Shown in pieces: positions 53,266 to 62,593 of a DNA stretch of 64,000 nt. This DNA is from Halopiger djelfimassiliensis. Its GTDB lineage: Archaea > Halobacteriota > Halobacteria > Halobacteriales > Natrialbaceae. Each line of letters begins with the position of its first letter. Positions within the stretch are counted from its first letter, which is position 1. Position numbers and translations under genes: made by a program. The notes below the pieces were generated by a model. It was not told the origin of the DNA. It ran no database searches and saw only the letters and a program-made list of their open reading frames with translations. The stretch is taken from NCBI RefSeq assembly GCF_000455365.1, contig NZ_HG315687.1:124001-188000 (forward strand), given 5' to 3'.

Positions 53266-53901
53266 ATGGTCGATTTCGAGACGTTCGTCGAGACCGTTCG
53301 CGAGGAAAACCGGACCGCTCTTTCACGACTCGGCTCCTCGAAGTCACTCTATGCGGACACCGGCGGCGACATCGAGACGGAACCCGTTCTCGAGGCGACC
53401 GTCGACGCCGAACACGCCGCCTGGCAGACGTTCGATGAGTGGGCGGACACCGAGGATCACGAGGCCGCTCGCGAGGCCTTCGAGACCACGGCCGCGGAGG
53501 AACGCGACCACTTCGAGACAGCCAGCGAGCAACTCGGCGACGACGCCTACGAGCCACGGACAGTACCTGCCCTCCACGAGTACCTGCGTGGCCTCGAGTC
53601 GACGATCGAACGCGTCGGCGCACTCGCCGGACGGATCCTCGCGAGCAAACGCTCGAAAGAGCAGGTCGTGGGCTATTTCGTCGGCGACGCCGACCCACAG
53701 ACCGCCGACGTGTTCCGTGGCTTCGGCGACGACCTCGACGCCCAACTCGAGCGGACGCAAGCGTTGCTCGAGGACGTCTGCGAGGGTGACGACGACTGGG
53801 ACCGGGCCACGGCGGCGGCGACCGGCGCGATCGAAGCCGCCTACGAGGAGTACGTCGAAAACCTGGAAGCGATGGGGGCGAACCCGAAGCCGGTCTGTTG
53901 A
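53266..53901 (+). CDS. ferritin-like/rubrerythrin-type four-helix protein
   Basis: A 211-residue helical protein. VDAEHAAWQTFDEWAD and AAEERDHFETASEQLGDD give Glu and ExxH pairs in the spacing of ferritin-like di-metal proteins. Later helices (LRGLESTIERVGALAGRIL; FRGFGDDLDAQLERTQALLE) complete a four-helix bundle. There is no rubredoxin-like Cys4 end, only a single Cys as the last residue. Iron or oxygen chemistry is likely but unproven. Confidence 0.6.
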   Translation: MVDFETFVETVREENRTALSRLGSSKSLYADTGGDIETEPVLEATVDAEHAAWQTFDEWADTEDHEAAREAFETTAAEERDHFETASEQLGDDAYEPRTVPALHEYLRGLESTIERVGALAGRILASKRSKEQVVGYFVGDADPQTADVFRGFGDDLDAQLERTQALLEDVCEGDDDWDRATAAATGAIEAAYEEYVENLEAMGANPKPVC

Positions 53902-53902
53902 C

Positions 53903-54175
53903 CTAGACGCCTTCGACCGTCTCCCGGAACGCACGGAGCGATTCGAGTGCCGCGTCGACGTGGGTGGCGACGTCGCCGCCTTCGTCGTCGGCGATTTCGG
54001 TGAGGATGTGTTCGTGGCGTGCCAGTCGACCGTGATCCGGGCCGCGATCGGCGGTCGCCAGATCCGCGAGTTGCGTGGCCTGGTTCCGGAGCCGTTCGCG
54101 GGCCGTCTCGTCCGCGGCGGCGTCGGCCGCGTGCTCGAGCGATTCGGCTGCGTTCTCGAGTTCCGTTCGGACCAT
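53903..54175 (-). CDS. small helical protein (DUF7553-like)
   Basis: A 90-residue acidic helical protein: VRTELENAAESLEHAADAAA, then LRNQATQLADLATADRGPDH and HEHILTEIADDEGGDV. It lies end to end with the ferritin-like gene, one base apart. A TTG start nine codons upstream (54202) is possible. I prefer the ATG. Similar small proteins are widespread in haloarchaea, with no known role. Confidence 0.65.
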   Translation of the reverse strand: MVRTELENAAESLEHAADAAADETARERLRNQATQLADLATADRGPDHGRLARHEHILTEIADDEGGDVATHVDAALESLRAFRETVEGV

Positions 54176-54262
54176 ACGGATCCGTTCGGCGGCGGCCGAC
54201 AAAACGTTTCACCGACCGTCGGGTCGTTGCGGTGCCCGACGAACGACGGCGACGGCCAGTTC

Positions 54263-55096
54263 TCAGACGACCCGTTCGACGCGGCCTTCCAGTTCGAGGT
54301 GCGTCACGCTATCGGGCGTCAGCCCGGAGACCGCGTCGTGGAAGTTCGAGCGATAGCTTGCCGGACCCTCGTGGGCCATTTCGGCGGCGCGCTCGCCCGC
54401 GATGCCGAACGCGAGCGTGCCGTGGACGGCGGCCGCGTGATCGTCCTCGAGCGCGCCCCGGAAGGCCGCAAGCGTGACGCCGAGCATACAACCGGTGCCG
54501 ACGACCGTCGAGAGCATTTCGTGGCCGGCGGTGAGTCGGTAGGCGCTGTTCGAGTCCGCCACGACGTCCTCGACGCCCGAGGCGACGACGGTCGCGCCGG
54601 TCGAATCGGCCAGCGAGCGCGCGGTGTCCTCGATGTCGTCGTAGTCGCCGATCGACTCGACGCCTTTTACCTCTGCCTCGACGCCGGCGAGGGAGCTGAT
54701 CTCTCCGTAGTTGCCCTTGATAATGCTGAACTCGACCTCCTCGAGCAGTGCCTGCGCGACGCTCGCCCGCGTCGGCGTCGAGCCAACCCCGACCGGATCG
54801 AACACGATCGGCACCCCGCGTTCGGTCGCCGTTCGGGCGGCGTCGTGCATCGCCTCGATTTTCGTTTCGGGGACCTGTCCGGTGTTGAATAGGACCGCAT
54901 CGGCGAGTTCGGCCATCTCGCCGGCGTCGCCGGGCGAATCGGCCATCACCGGCAGCGCATCCCAGTGGAGGGTGAGGTTGGCCACGTCGTTCATCGTCAC
55001 CTCGTTTGTCAGCGCCTGAACGAGCGGTTCGGAATCGGCGATCGATTGCAGGGAGTCGGCGAGTTCCGCGCCGGTCACGTCGATCTGGTCAGCCAT
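54263..55096 (-). CDS. thiM: hydroxyethylthiazole kinase
   Basis: It phosphorylates the thiazole alcohol for thiamine salvage. The 277-residue ribokinase-like protein has VQALTNEVTMNDVANLTLHW at the N-terminus, VFDPVGVGSTPTRASVAQAL, IIKGNYGEISSL, and VVGTGCMLGVTLAAF with the catalytic-site Gly-Thr-Gly-Cys. Its start overlaps the end of thiE by eight bases, so the two are translated together. Their products are consecutive: ThiE joins the phosphorylated thiazole to the pyrimidine. Confidence 0.94.
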   Translation of the reverse strand: MADQIDVTGAELADSLQSIADSEPLVQALTNEVTMNDVANLTLHWDALPVMADSPGDAGEMAELADAVLFNTGQVPETKIEAMHDAARTATERGVPIVFDPVGVGSTPTRASVAQALLEEVEFSIIKGNYGEISSLAGVEAEVKGVESIGDYDDIEDTARSLADSTGATVVASGVEDVVADSNSAYRLTAGHEMLSTVVGTGCMLGVTLAAFRGALEDDHAAAVHGTLAFGIAGERAAEMAHEGPASYRSNFHDAVSGLTPDSVTHLELEGRVERVV

Positions 55097-55757
55097 CGCC
55101 TTCCGTTCCGTTCCGGATACCCTTCGCGGTTTCGACGGTCCCTGCAAGGGAGGCAGTCGCGGCCGTCGGATCCGCAGCCGCGGTGATCTCCGAAATCACG
55201 GCGACGCCGCTCGCCCCAGCGTCGACGACCGGCCCCGCGTTGTCGGCCGTGATCCCGCCGATGCCGACTACCGGGATCGAGACGGCATCGACGATCTCGG
55301 CGATCCGCTCGGGACCGACGCCATCCTTGTACTCGGCGACGTCCTTCGACGTCGTTCCGTAAACCGTCCCGACGCCGAGATAGTCCGCGCCCGCGGCCTC
55401 CGCCTCGAGGGCCTGGTCGACCGTCGCGGTCGAACAGCCGACGACCGCGTCCGGCCCGAGCAGATCGCGTGCGACCTCGACCGGCAGATCCGACTGTCCC
55501 ACGTGGACGCCGTCGGCGTCGATCGCCTCCGCGATATCGATCCGATCGTTGACGATCAGGTCCACGCCCGCGTCCGCGGTCAGTTCGCGTATCTCGAGGC
55601 CGAGTTCGTACCGCCAGCGGGCGTCGGTGTCTTTCTCACGCAGTTGGACGACGTCGACGCCGCCGTCGATCGCCGCCTCGACGATTTCGACGGTCGAGCG
55701 CCCGTTCGAGAGCGATTGCTGGGTGACGAGGTACGTGCCGTAGTTCGAGGGATCCAT
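55089..55757 (-). CDS. thiE: thiamine-phosphate synthase
   Basis: A TIM-barrel enzyme of 222 residues that condenses thiazole phosphate with the pyrimidine diphosphate to give thiamine monophosphate. Visible blocks are YLVTQQSLSNGRSTVEIV, VVQLREKDTDAR, DLIVNDRIDIAEAIDADGVH, VGQSDLPVEVARDLLG and YLGVGTVYGTTSKD, all typical. The overlap with thiM shows one unit. The 43-bp gap upstream leaves no room for a TPP riboswitch. Confidence 0.95.
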   Translation of the reverse strand: MDPSNYGTYLVTQQSLSNGRSTVEIVEAAIDGGVDVVQLREKDTDARWRYELGLEIRELTADAGVDLIVNDRIDIAEAIDADGVHVGQSDLPVEVARDLLGPDAVVGCSTATVDQALEAEAAGADYLGVGTVYGTTSKDVAEYKDGVGPERIAEIVDAVSIPVVGIGGITADNAGPVVDAGASGVAVISEITAAADPTAATASLAGTVETAKGIRNGTEGDG

Positions 55758-55800
55758 AGCCGAGATGGGGGAACTGCGCCACTAAGCGGCTTCGAAGCAG

Positions 55801-56766
55801 CTACGACCGCAACAGGGACCGAACGCCGGTCGTGACGACACTGTACACGAAACCAAGCGTCGTTCGGAGGTCGCTGTCGGAGCGGGTCAGGGACGGAACC
55901 GTAACGAACGCGGCGATGACGAGTCCGAGTACGCCGGCGAGGGCGAAAATGGGTCGAACCGGGACAGCCACGATCGCGGCGAGCAGGGCCGTGAACGCGA
56001 CGAGCGCCGGGAGACCGGCGTGAACGACGGGACGAACTGCATCGGACGGAGGGCTGTCAGGACGCAGCGTTCGGCCAAGCCGGTGGAGTTGCCAGCCGCC
56101 GAACGTCCCAAGCGATGCGCCGAGTAACAGAACGGCGTCCGGATCGGCGCTGCTCACGACGAACGCGACCGCACCGAGGACGACCGCCAGCGAGAACGCG
56201 ACCACCCCTTCGTCGGACGGCACCCGTGTCACCGCCCGGCCCGCGACGAGTACGAACGCGAGCCCGATCCCGACGCCGGCGACGACATCGACGAGGTAGT
56301 GGACTCCGAGGGCCACTCGCGAAAGACAGACCACCGCGACGATAGTCGCCGCTCCGAGGACGCGCTGCCGGAGCGTGCCGATCGAGAGGCGACCGGCCAG
56401 ACTGGTGTAGACGACGGTCGTGATGAACGCGTGCCCGCTCGGAAAGCCGTAGCCGTCCGCCGTCGCCGTCGCTTCGTACAGCGGCCGGATCAGTACCGGG
56501 AGCGTTTCGAGGGCAACGAGTGGCTGCTCCGGCCGCGGCAAGGCGAACACGTGTTTCAACGCGGTGACGGTCGAGAGGCCGGCGAGCAGCAACCCGGTGA
56601 CGATCGCGGCGTCCTCGCGTCTGTCGGGCCGAAACAGGTACAGAGAGCCGACGAGAAGCGCGAGAAACCACACGTCGCCCAGCTGGGTGACGAGGGCGAC
56701 GAGGACCGCCGCCCACTCGGGGATCACCTCCTGAAGCGGCCCGAACTCTCCGACTCCTCGAGACAT
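55801..56766 (-). CDS. membrane-bound PAP2-family phosphatase
   Basis: A 321-residue integral membrane protein of the phosphatidic acid phosphatase type 2 family. The three catalytic blocks are KHVFALPRP (KxxxxxxRP), YGFPSGHAFIT (PSGH) and SRVALGVHYLVDVVAG (SRxxxxxHxxxD). Six membrane helices make the core, and three or four more hydrophobic helices extend the C-terminus. It should remove phosphate from a lipid such as an isoprenyl pyrophosphate. It is upstream of thiE on the same strand, but a functional link is doubtful. Confidence 0.9.
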   Translation of the reverse strand: MSRGVGEFGPLQEVIPEWAAVLVALVTQLGDVWFLALLVGSLYLFRPDRREDAAIVTGLLLAGLSTVTALKHVFALPRPEQPLVALETLPVLIRPLYEATATADGYGFPSGHAFITTVVYTSLAGRLSIGTLRQRVLGAATIVAVVCLSRVALGVHYLVDVVAGVGIGLAFVLVAGRAVTRVPSDEGVVAFSLAVVLGAVAFVVSSADPDAVLLLGASLGTFGGWQLHRLGRTLRPDSPPSDAVRPVVHAGLPALVAFTALLAAIVAVPVRPIFALAGVLGLVIAAFVTVPSLTRSDSDLRTTLGFVYSVVTTGVRSLLRS

Positions 56767-56862
56767 ACCACTAGCTACCGAGTGCCGGATACATAAGATT
56801 CCGCCGACCGACACGTGCCGGCCGGTCGGCGGAGCGTCGTCGCTCGCCGCCGGGGCGTGCCG

Positions 56863-58473
56863 CTAGTGGCCCTGATCGTGGGGGTTTATCGCCGTTCCGT
56901 AGTTCTCGGCGTGGTCGGTGTAGTCGATAAAGCGCGGGGCGTCGGGATCGAACGGCCGCTCGAGGCTCTCGAAGGCCTTCTTCTTGTCCCAGCCCTGGAG
57001 TTTCCCGACCGCAGACTTGTCCTCCAGATCGTGGTAGTCGAGTTTCGGCTCGGTCAATTCCCAGGCGTTCATGCCCTGTTCGGTGCGAATGATGACGCTC
57101 GAATACTCGTCGGAGGAACCGACGGAGCCGACGGTAACGTCCGAACAGAAGCCGGTGAAGTCGGCACACTCGTCACAGCCTTTGAGCGCGGCGTCGTGGA
57201 AGTTCTCGATGTCCTCTTCGAGGATCATCTCGCCGTCGTGGTCGTAGACCATTAGCTTGCCATGCAGGACGTCCATCTTGCCGATCTCCGCCGGCGAGAT
57301 GCCGCGTTGCTCCTCGAGTTGCTCGCCCATGAGGCTGTAGTAGTTGAAGTTCTTCGTACACATCAGCGAGATCGTGTACTCGACGGCGCGGATGCCCTCG
57401 TTCTGGGCCTGATAGTCCCACTCGAAGTCCTGCAGGGCACGGATGCCCTCGATCTCACACGGCGTCCCGACCAGAGCCAGCGAGAGGTCGTCCCAGTCCT
57501 TGTCGGGGAGCTTGTGCTCCCACTGGTTCAGATCGAGGTTGCCCAGCGCGAGCGTCTGGTTGTAGACCGTGCCGGCGTTTTCGATGAGTTCCTGTTCGGT
57601 CGTCGCGAGGAAGCTCTCGGCCTTCCAGGGTTCGTCGTCGCTTTCGGTCGCGATGAGCGCGCCGTCGATCTCGCCTTCCTCGAGCAGCGTCGCGAGGATG
57701 CCGGTGACGACGCCGCCGTCCTGAGCGTCGTCGGTCCAGTCGTCCTCGACGCGTGCGGAGAACTCGGTGATCGGGTCGCCGGCACCCTTGACGTTGTCCT
57801 CGCCGCCGGTGATCTTCCACTGGCGTTCGTACCGCATGCCGCCGCGGGGGCAGAAATCCCAGCAAAGCGAACAGCCGGTACACATCTTGACCAGCTTGGG
57901 GAGATCGTCCTCGCCGACGCCGATCGAGTCCGAGGGACAGGCGGCGACGCAGGTTCCACACTGGATACACCGACCCTCGTCGATGACCGCCTCGTCGAGT
58001 TCCATAAACCAGGTCTTCTCGTCCGGCGTTTCGATGTCGTTCATCGAAGAGCGGATCGAGTACTCCGGCGTTTCGAGATCGACGCCCTCCGGGATGCCGA
58101 CGCGAGTGTCGGGCGCGTCGTCGTAGACGTCCTGACTGACGCCCTCGGCGGGTTCGGTGAACTCGAGGTCGCCGAGTTCTCCCTGCTCGTCGACGTTGGC
58201 GACGCCCGCCCCGTCGGTGGCGACCCGCTGGTCGGTCGACGCGGCGTCGGCCGTTCTCTCGCCGCAGGTGCAGGTCTCCGGCGAGCAACTGTCACCGCCG
58301 GCGCTGCTCCCATCCGTACGGATCGCACCCTCCCGAGCACGGTCCGTCCCGTCTCGAGACCGCGGCGCAGCGCTCCCCGTTTCGGGGACCATCACGGCTT
58401 CGTCGTCCGTACTTGACTCGGGAACGCGCGGGAACGCGCGCTCGGCAGCCTCGTCGGAGCCGTCAGTCCCCAT
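56863..58473 (-). CDS. F420 hydrogenase/dehydrogenase beta-subunit-like (FrhB) iron-sulfur flavoprotein
   Basis: A 536-residue protein. The first 150 residues are an acidic extension with a CSPETCTCGE cysteine cluster. Two 4Fe-4S ferredoxin motifs follow: CIQCGTCVAACP near 168-179 and CTGCSLCWDFCP near 195-206. The rest is the FrhB/FpoF domain that binds FAD and reduced F420 (GGVVTGILATLLEEGEIDGA; LALVGTPCEIEGIRALQ; GCDECADFTGFCSDVTVGSV). Its start overlaps the end of the siroheme reductase gene by 11 bases. Together they look like an electron-input module and a reductase, as in the fused Fsr enzyme of methanogens. The electron donor is inferred. Confidence 0.88.
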   Translation of the reverse strand: MGTDGSDEAAERAFPRVPESSTDDEAVMVPETGSAAPRSRDGTDRAREGAIRTDGSSAGGDSCSPETCTCGERTADAASTDQRVATDGAGVANVDEQGELGDLEFTEPAEGVSQDVYDDAPDTRVGIPEGVDLETPEYSIRSSMNDIETPDEKTWFMELDEAVIDEGRCIQCGTCVAACPSDSIGVGEDDLPKLVKMCTGCSLCWDFCPRGGMRYERQWKITGGEDNVKGAGDPITEFSARVEDDWTDDAQDGGVVTGILATLLEEGEIDGALIATESDDEPWKAESFLATTEQELIENAGTVYNQTLALGNLDLNQWEHKLPDKDWDDLSLALVGTPCEIEGIRALQDFEWDYQAQNEGIRAVEYTISLMCTKNFNYYSLMGEQLEEQRGISPAEIGKMDVLHGKLMVYDHDGEMILEEDIENFHDAALKGCDECADFTGFCSDVTVGSVGSSDEYSSVIIRTEQGMNAWELTEPKLDYHDLEDKSAVGKLQGWDKKKAFESLERPFDPDAPRFIDYTDHAENYGTAINPHDQGH

Positions 58474-60148
58474 GGGCGACACCCCGTGCGACCGGCGCAT
58501 CCGCTCCCTGCATGATCCCCCGGAGCCGCTCGTTGTCGACGCGGCGGGTCCACTCGTAGAACTTCTCGCCGGCCTCCCGCTCGTCGCTGTAGACCTCGAA
58601 CAGCTGCTCGAGCGCCGGGATCACGGCGTCGGCGGGCACGGCGTTTTCCACCCAGTCGAGGAACTCGTTGTCGGCACCCAGCGATCCGCCGAGTCCGAAG
58701 TCCATGCCCTCGACGATACCGGATTCGTCGTCCGTATCGAGTGTGACGGTCTCGCCGCGGAAGCCGATGTCCGCGATCTGGGGCTGGGCACAGGAGGCCG
58801 AACAGCCGGACATGTGCATCCGGATGGCCTCGATGTCGTCGGGGACGTCGATGCGCTCGTCGAGTTCGCGGGCCCAGCGTTTGGTGCGCTTTTTGGTCTC
58901 GATGATGGCGTAGTTACAGAACTCGTTGCCCGTACAGCCGACGGCACCGCGGGAGAACGGCCCCGGATCGGGACTGTACTCCCGAGCGAACGGCTCCGCG
59001 AGCAGGTCGTCGACGTTCTCCTCGGGGATGTGGGTGATGAGGAAGTTCTGATCGGTCGCCAGCCGGATCGAGGCGTCCTCGGTGCCGTACTTCTTGGCGG
59101 CCCGGGCCGCCTGCGCGAACTCGTCGCCGCCCATGCGGCCGGCGATCACGTTGAAGCCGACGTATTTCAGCCCGTCCCGTTTCTGGTCGTGCACGCCGAC
59201 GTGGTCGCCCTGATAGCCGACGGTCAGATTTCGGCCGCCGTCGGGCAGGTCGACGGTACAGCGGTCGCGAACGGCTTCCTCGAACTTCTCGGCTCCCATC
59301 TGCTCGACGAGATACCGCATGCGGCAGACGCCGCGGTTGTTGCGGTCGCCGAGTTCCTTGAACGCCTGGGCGACGGCACGACAGAACTCGACGGCGTCCT
59401 CGGGTCTGATGAAGGCGTCGAGCTCCGACCCCATCCGCGGGCCGTCGGAAAGGCCGCCCCCGACACGGGCGTGGAACCCGTAGAGGTGCTGCCCGTCGAT
59501 CTCCTTTTTCGCAGGGACGAGTCCGACGTCGTTGATCTGGGACTGCCCGCAGTCGTGTCGGCAGCCGGTGATCGTCATCTTGAACTTCCGCGGGAGGTTT
59601 GCGTACTCGCGGTTCTCCGTGAAGAAGTCGGAGACGGCTTCGATGACCGGTTGCGCGTTGAAACACTCGTGATCGCCGAGACCGGCCGCGGGACAGCCGA
59701 GGACGTTCCTGGCGGAGTCACCACAGCCCTGAATCGTCGTCAGACCGACCTCGTCGTAGCGCTCCCACATCTCGGGGACGTCCTCGACGCGGATCCAGTG
59801 TTTCTGGATGTCCTGTCGGGTCGTGATATCGAGGTACGCGTCGCCCCAGAGTTCGTTCTGTTCCTCGCCGCCGTACTCCTCGGGTGCGACGGCGTAATCG
59901 GCCGCACACTCCCCGATGACCTCGGCCTGTTCCGGCGTCAGGTAGCCGCCCGGGGCCTTGGTCCGGATCATGAAGTACCCCTCCTGCTTTTGGGCGTACA
60001 TCCCGGCCCATTTCAGCCGTTCCCACTCTCCGTCGCCGGCGCGTGCTTCGATCTCCTCGAACGTCAACTGCTCGTCGGCGTAGTCGTACACGTCCTCGAC
60101 GACGTCGAGCGGGTGTTTCTCCTGTTTGTGTTCTTCGACGGTGTTCAT
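58463..60148 (-). CDS. ferredoxin-type nitrite/sulfite reductase (siroheme, 4Fe-4S)
   Basis: A 561-residue assimilatory reductase with two ferredoxin-like repeats. GDSARNVLGCPAAG and FKMTITGCRHDCGQSQIND lie in the first half. The cofactor ligands are GCTGNEFCNY (Cx5C, near 402-408) and SGCSASCAQPQI (Cx3C, near 447-451). These hold the 4Fe-4S cluster bridged to siroheme for six-electron reduction. Sequence alone does not decide between nitrite and sulfite. No nitrate genes or sulfate-activation genes are nearby. It is the first gene of a two-gene unit with the FrhB-like protein. Confidence 0.92.
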   Translation of the reverse strand: MNTVEEHKQEKHPLDVVEDVYDYADEQLTFEEIEARAGDGEWERLKWAGMYAQKQEGYFMIRTKAPGGYLTPEQAEVIGECAADYAVAPEEYGGEEQNELWGDAYLDITTRQDIQKHWIRVEDVPEMWERYDEVGLTTIQGCGDSARNVLGCPAAGLGDHECFNAQPVIEAVSDFFTENREYANLPRKFKMTITGCRHDCGQSQINDVGLVPAKKEIDGQHLYGFHARVGGGLSDGPRMGSELDAFIRPEDAVEFCRAVAQAFKELGDRNNRGVCRMRYLVEQMGAEKFEEAVRDRCTVDLPDGGRNLTVGYQGDHVGVHDQKRDGLKYVGFNVIAGRMGGDEFAQAARAAKKYGTEDASIRLATDQNFLITHIPEENVDDLLAEPFAREYSPDPGPFSRGAVGCTGNEFCNYAIIETKKRTKRWARELDERIDVPDDIEAIRMHMSGCSASCAQPQIADIGFRGETVTLDTDDESGIVEGMDFGLGGSLGADNEFLDWVENAVPADAVIPALEQLFEVYSDEREAGEKFYEWTRRVDNERLRGIMQGADAPVARGVAHGD

Positions 60149-60508
60149 ACGACCCACCCCCGCCGAGCGGTGTCGGTCAGCGGGTCGATCGGGCGCTCTT
60201 GACGGACCATTGTTTGGCGGGTAATACGCACCCGTCCCTATACCACCCCGCAACAAGGCGAATCATGACGGGGGTCGTTTGCAGCAGTAAATATTGCCCA
60301 CTGTCTCCCTCCCCCGTTCCGACGAGCGACGGAGATCAGCCCGGTCAGGTCACGACGAACCGGTTTCCGCGCCCGGCCGCCGGCGGTCGTCACTGGTACC
60401 GGTTGTATTCTCCGGTAGACGTGCGTGATTCCGGTTTCAATCGACCGTCGCCGGCCGATCGGACCGTCGGTTACCACGGACCACCGGCTTCGCTGCACTC
60501 CCAGCCAG
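60149..60508. other. gene-free region upstream of the reductase, with an inverted repeat
   Basis: No frame here has convincing composition. CGGGT (60218-60222) faces ACCCG (60230-60234) around an AT-rich centre, about 70 bp upstream of the reductase start. An operator for nitrogen or sulfur control is possible. TAAATATTG at 60287-60295 is an isolated AT-rich word. Confidence 0.35.
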
Positions 60509-61087
60509 CTATTCGAAGCAGTCGACAGGGGTTCCCTCTCGCCGCGGATCGGGTTTGAACGCCGGACCGTCGGCGATGCCGTCGTACACTGCCCGGAGGA
60601 GGACGTGGTTGTCAGCGTAGTAGGTCGTCCGGACGTCCCACTCGTCGCGTTCCGCGTGGGCGGTCCCTGTCGTCACGTCGTAGACGACCGCCACCAGCAC
60701 GGCGTCGCGGTCGCGGTCGGTTTCGACGTCGGTCGCCTGTCGAGCGGTGAGGGAAAACTCGAAGCTCCGCGCCTGATTCCCGTATCGTTCGAGCAACTCG
60801 TTTCGCCGGTACGCGCGCTCGAACTCGGTGACGTACTGACTCGCATCCGCGGACAGCGAGTCGGGGCGGGACGGATACTCGAGCGGGTCGGGGGCGTCGT
60901 CGTCGCTCGGGTCGCCGGGAACGGGACGGGAAACGTCGGTACAGTCGTACGTCGACGGGTCGACGGGGCCGCTCGGGGCCGGCGTCTCGTCCGATCCGGT
61001 CAATCGACTCTCGAAACACCCCGCTGTGAGCCCGGCGAACGAGGCGACCGACGTAAGAAGGGCACGGCGAGAACGGGAAACGCGCAT
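60509..61087 (-). CDS. haloarchaeal lipoprotein
   Basis: A 192-residue secreted protein. SRSRRALLTSVASFAGLTAGC has twin arginines and a lipobox. The mature part starts with a Pro/Asp-rich linker and continues with an alpha-beta domain (ASQYVTEFERAYRRNELLER; RDAVLVAVVYDVTTGTAHAE; DNHVLLRAVYDGIADGPA). Two cysteines may form a disulfide. The family is common in haloarchaea and its role is unknown. Confidence 0.75.
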   Translation of the reverse strand: MRVSRSRRALLTSVASFAGLTAGCFESRLTGSDETPAPSGPVDPSTYDCTDVSRPVPGDPSDDDAPDPLEYPSRPDSLSADASQYVTEFERAYRRNELLERYGNQARSFEFSLTARQATDVETDRDRDAVLVAVVYDVTTGTAHAERDEWDVRTTYYADNHVLLRAVYDGIADGPAFKPDPRREGTPVDCFE

Positions 61088-61222
61088 ACCTACGTGTCAA
61101 TAACCTATTAGAAGTGCTTTGTGTCTCCGATCGAGTGGGTCGTCCCGGTCGGTCGAAAAGGTGTCACGCGAAACGGCTGTCGTTTCGACCCCGAATGCCG
61201 ACCGCCGGACGCGACTGCCGAA

Positions 61223-62548
61223 CTAGGCGTCCGTCTCGAGCAACCGGTTGACCATCTCGTCGGGATCGAACCGTTCGATGTCGTCGTAGCCCTGTCCGAC
61301 GCCGAGGAACAGAATCGGTTTCCCGGTGACGTGAGCGATCGAGATCGCCGCGCCGCCGTTAGAGTCGGCGTCGGCTTTCGTCAGGATCGCGCCGTCGATC
61401 TCGGCGGCCTCGTTGAACTCGCGGGCACGGTTGACCGCATCCTGGCCGGCGACTGCCTCGTCGACGAACAGCGTCATATCGGGATCGACCACCCGGTCGA
61501 TCTTCTCGAGTTGGTCCATCAGCCCCTCGTCGGTGTGGAGTCGTCCCGCGGTGTCACCGAGGACGATGTCGACGTCGTTGGCTTCGGCGTACTCGACGGC
61601 GTCGTACAACACTGCGGCGGGGTCGCCGCCCTGCTCGTGGCTGATGAGTTTCGTCCCCAGCGCGTCGGCGTGTTCTTGGATCTGTTCGTTTGCCCCGGCG
61701 CGGTAGGTGTCGCCGTTTGCCATCACCGTCGAGTAGCCCCGCTCCTCGAAGTAGCGGCTCATCTTGGCGATCGAGGTGGTTTTGCCCACGCCGTTAACGC
61801 CGGTGAAGACGATGGTGACGGGCTTGTCCTCGATAGCGATGCGCTCGTCGAAGTCGAACTGGCCGACGCTGATCACGTCGAGGATCGCCTCGCGAAGGGC
61901 GTCCTCGACGACTTCGCCGGTCGAGGTCGTAAACGTCCGCGTTTCCCCGACCAGCTCGTCGCGGATGGTATCGAGGATCTCGTCGGCGACGCTCATCTCC
62001 ACGTCGCTCGAGAGCAACGCCATCTCGAGTTCGTGCAAGGGGTCTTCGAGGTCCTCCTCCTCGATGACGAACTTTCCTTTCACGAAGGATTTGGCCTTGC
62101 GCCCGAATCCGGTCGCGTTGTCGTCGGATTCCTCCTCGGTCTCGGAATCGGCGTCGTCGGTCGGCTCCCCGTCGGTGGCACCCGAATCCTCCGCGGGTTC
62201 AGCCGCCTCGGAGTCGGCTTCCGGCGGGCGTGATCCGTTCGCACCCCCCGGTTCGGTCCCGACGTCGGCGGCCGACTCGGTTTCGGCCGTCTCCGGCGTG
62301 GCCGCGGGCTCCGCTTCAGCCGTCTCCGGTGTCGCCGCGGGCTCGGCAGCGGCCCGTGGCTCGGCCTCGGCTTCGACGTCGGCCTCGGCTTCCCCAGCCG
62401 CTCCCGTCGTCTCGGAAGCGTCCGCAGCCTCCGTCGCCGTCTCCTCTTCTTCGAGTTCGGCTTCGTCGACCTCCTCGACGTTCTCTTCGGCGGCTTCTTC
62501 GGCGTCTTTACGGAAGCTCCCGAGCTTCTCTTTCAGGTTATCGAACAT
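61223..62548 (-). CDS. ftsY: signal recognition particle receptor FtsY
   Basis: The 441-residue SRP receptor GTPase. After a short basic start (MFDNLKEKLGSFRKDAEE), residues 20-150 are an acidic, disordered A-domain containing near-identical repeats of EPAATPETAEA. The NG domain follows with FTGVNGVGKTTSIAKMSRYF (G1), VLGDTAGRLHTDEGLMDQLE (G3) and LTKADADSNGGAAISI (G4). It docks SRP54-bound ribosomes at the membrane. It follows pfdA by 45 bp in a conserved L18Ae-pfdA-ftsY order. Confidence 0.97.
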   Translation of the reverse strand: MFDNLKEKLGSFRKDAEEAAEENVEEVDEAELEEEETATEAADASETTGAAGEAEADVEAEAEPRAAAEPAATPETAEAEPAATPETAETESAADVGTEPGGANGSRPPEADSEAAEPAEDSGATDGEPTDDADSETEEESDDNATGFGRKAKSFVKGKFVIEEEDLEDPLHELEMALLSSDVEMSVADEILDTIRDELVGETRTFTTSTGEVVEDALREAILDVISVGQFDFDERIAIEDKPVTIVFTGVNGVGKTTSIAKMSRYFEERGYSTVMANGDTYRAGANEQIQEHADALGTKLISHEQGGDPAAVLYDAVEYAEANDVDIVLGDTAGRLHTDEGLMDQLEKIDRVVDPDMTLFVDEAVAGQDAVNRAREFNEAAEIDGAILTKADADSNGGAAISIAHVTGKPILFLGVGQGYDDIERFDPDEMVNRLLETDA

Positions 62549-62593
62549 GGGTGTCGGTAGGGGTTTCGAACGGGGTCGGTGCGGTACTCGTCG

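Noticed and set aside
55758-55800. TPP riboswitch before the thiamine genes
   Set aside because: Only 43 bp separate thiE from the upstream gene, too short for the aptamer, and no conserved core was seen.
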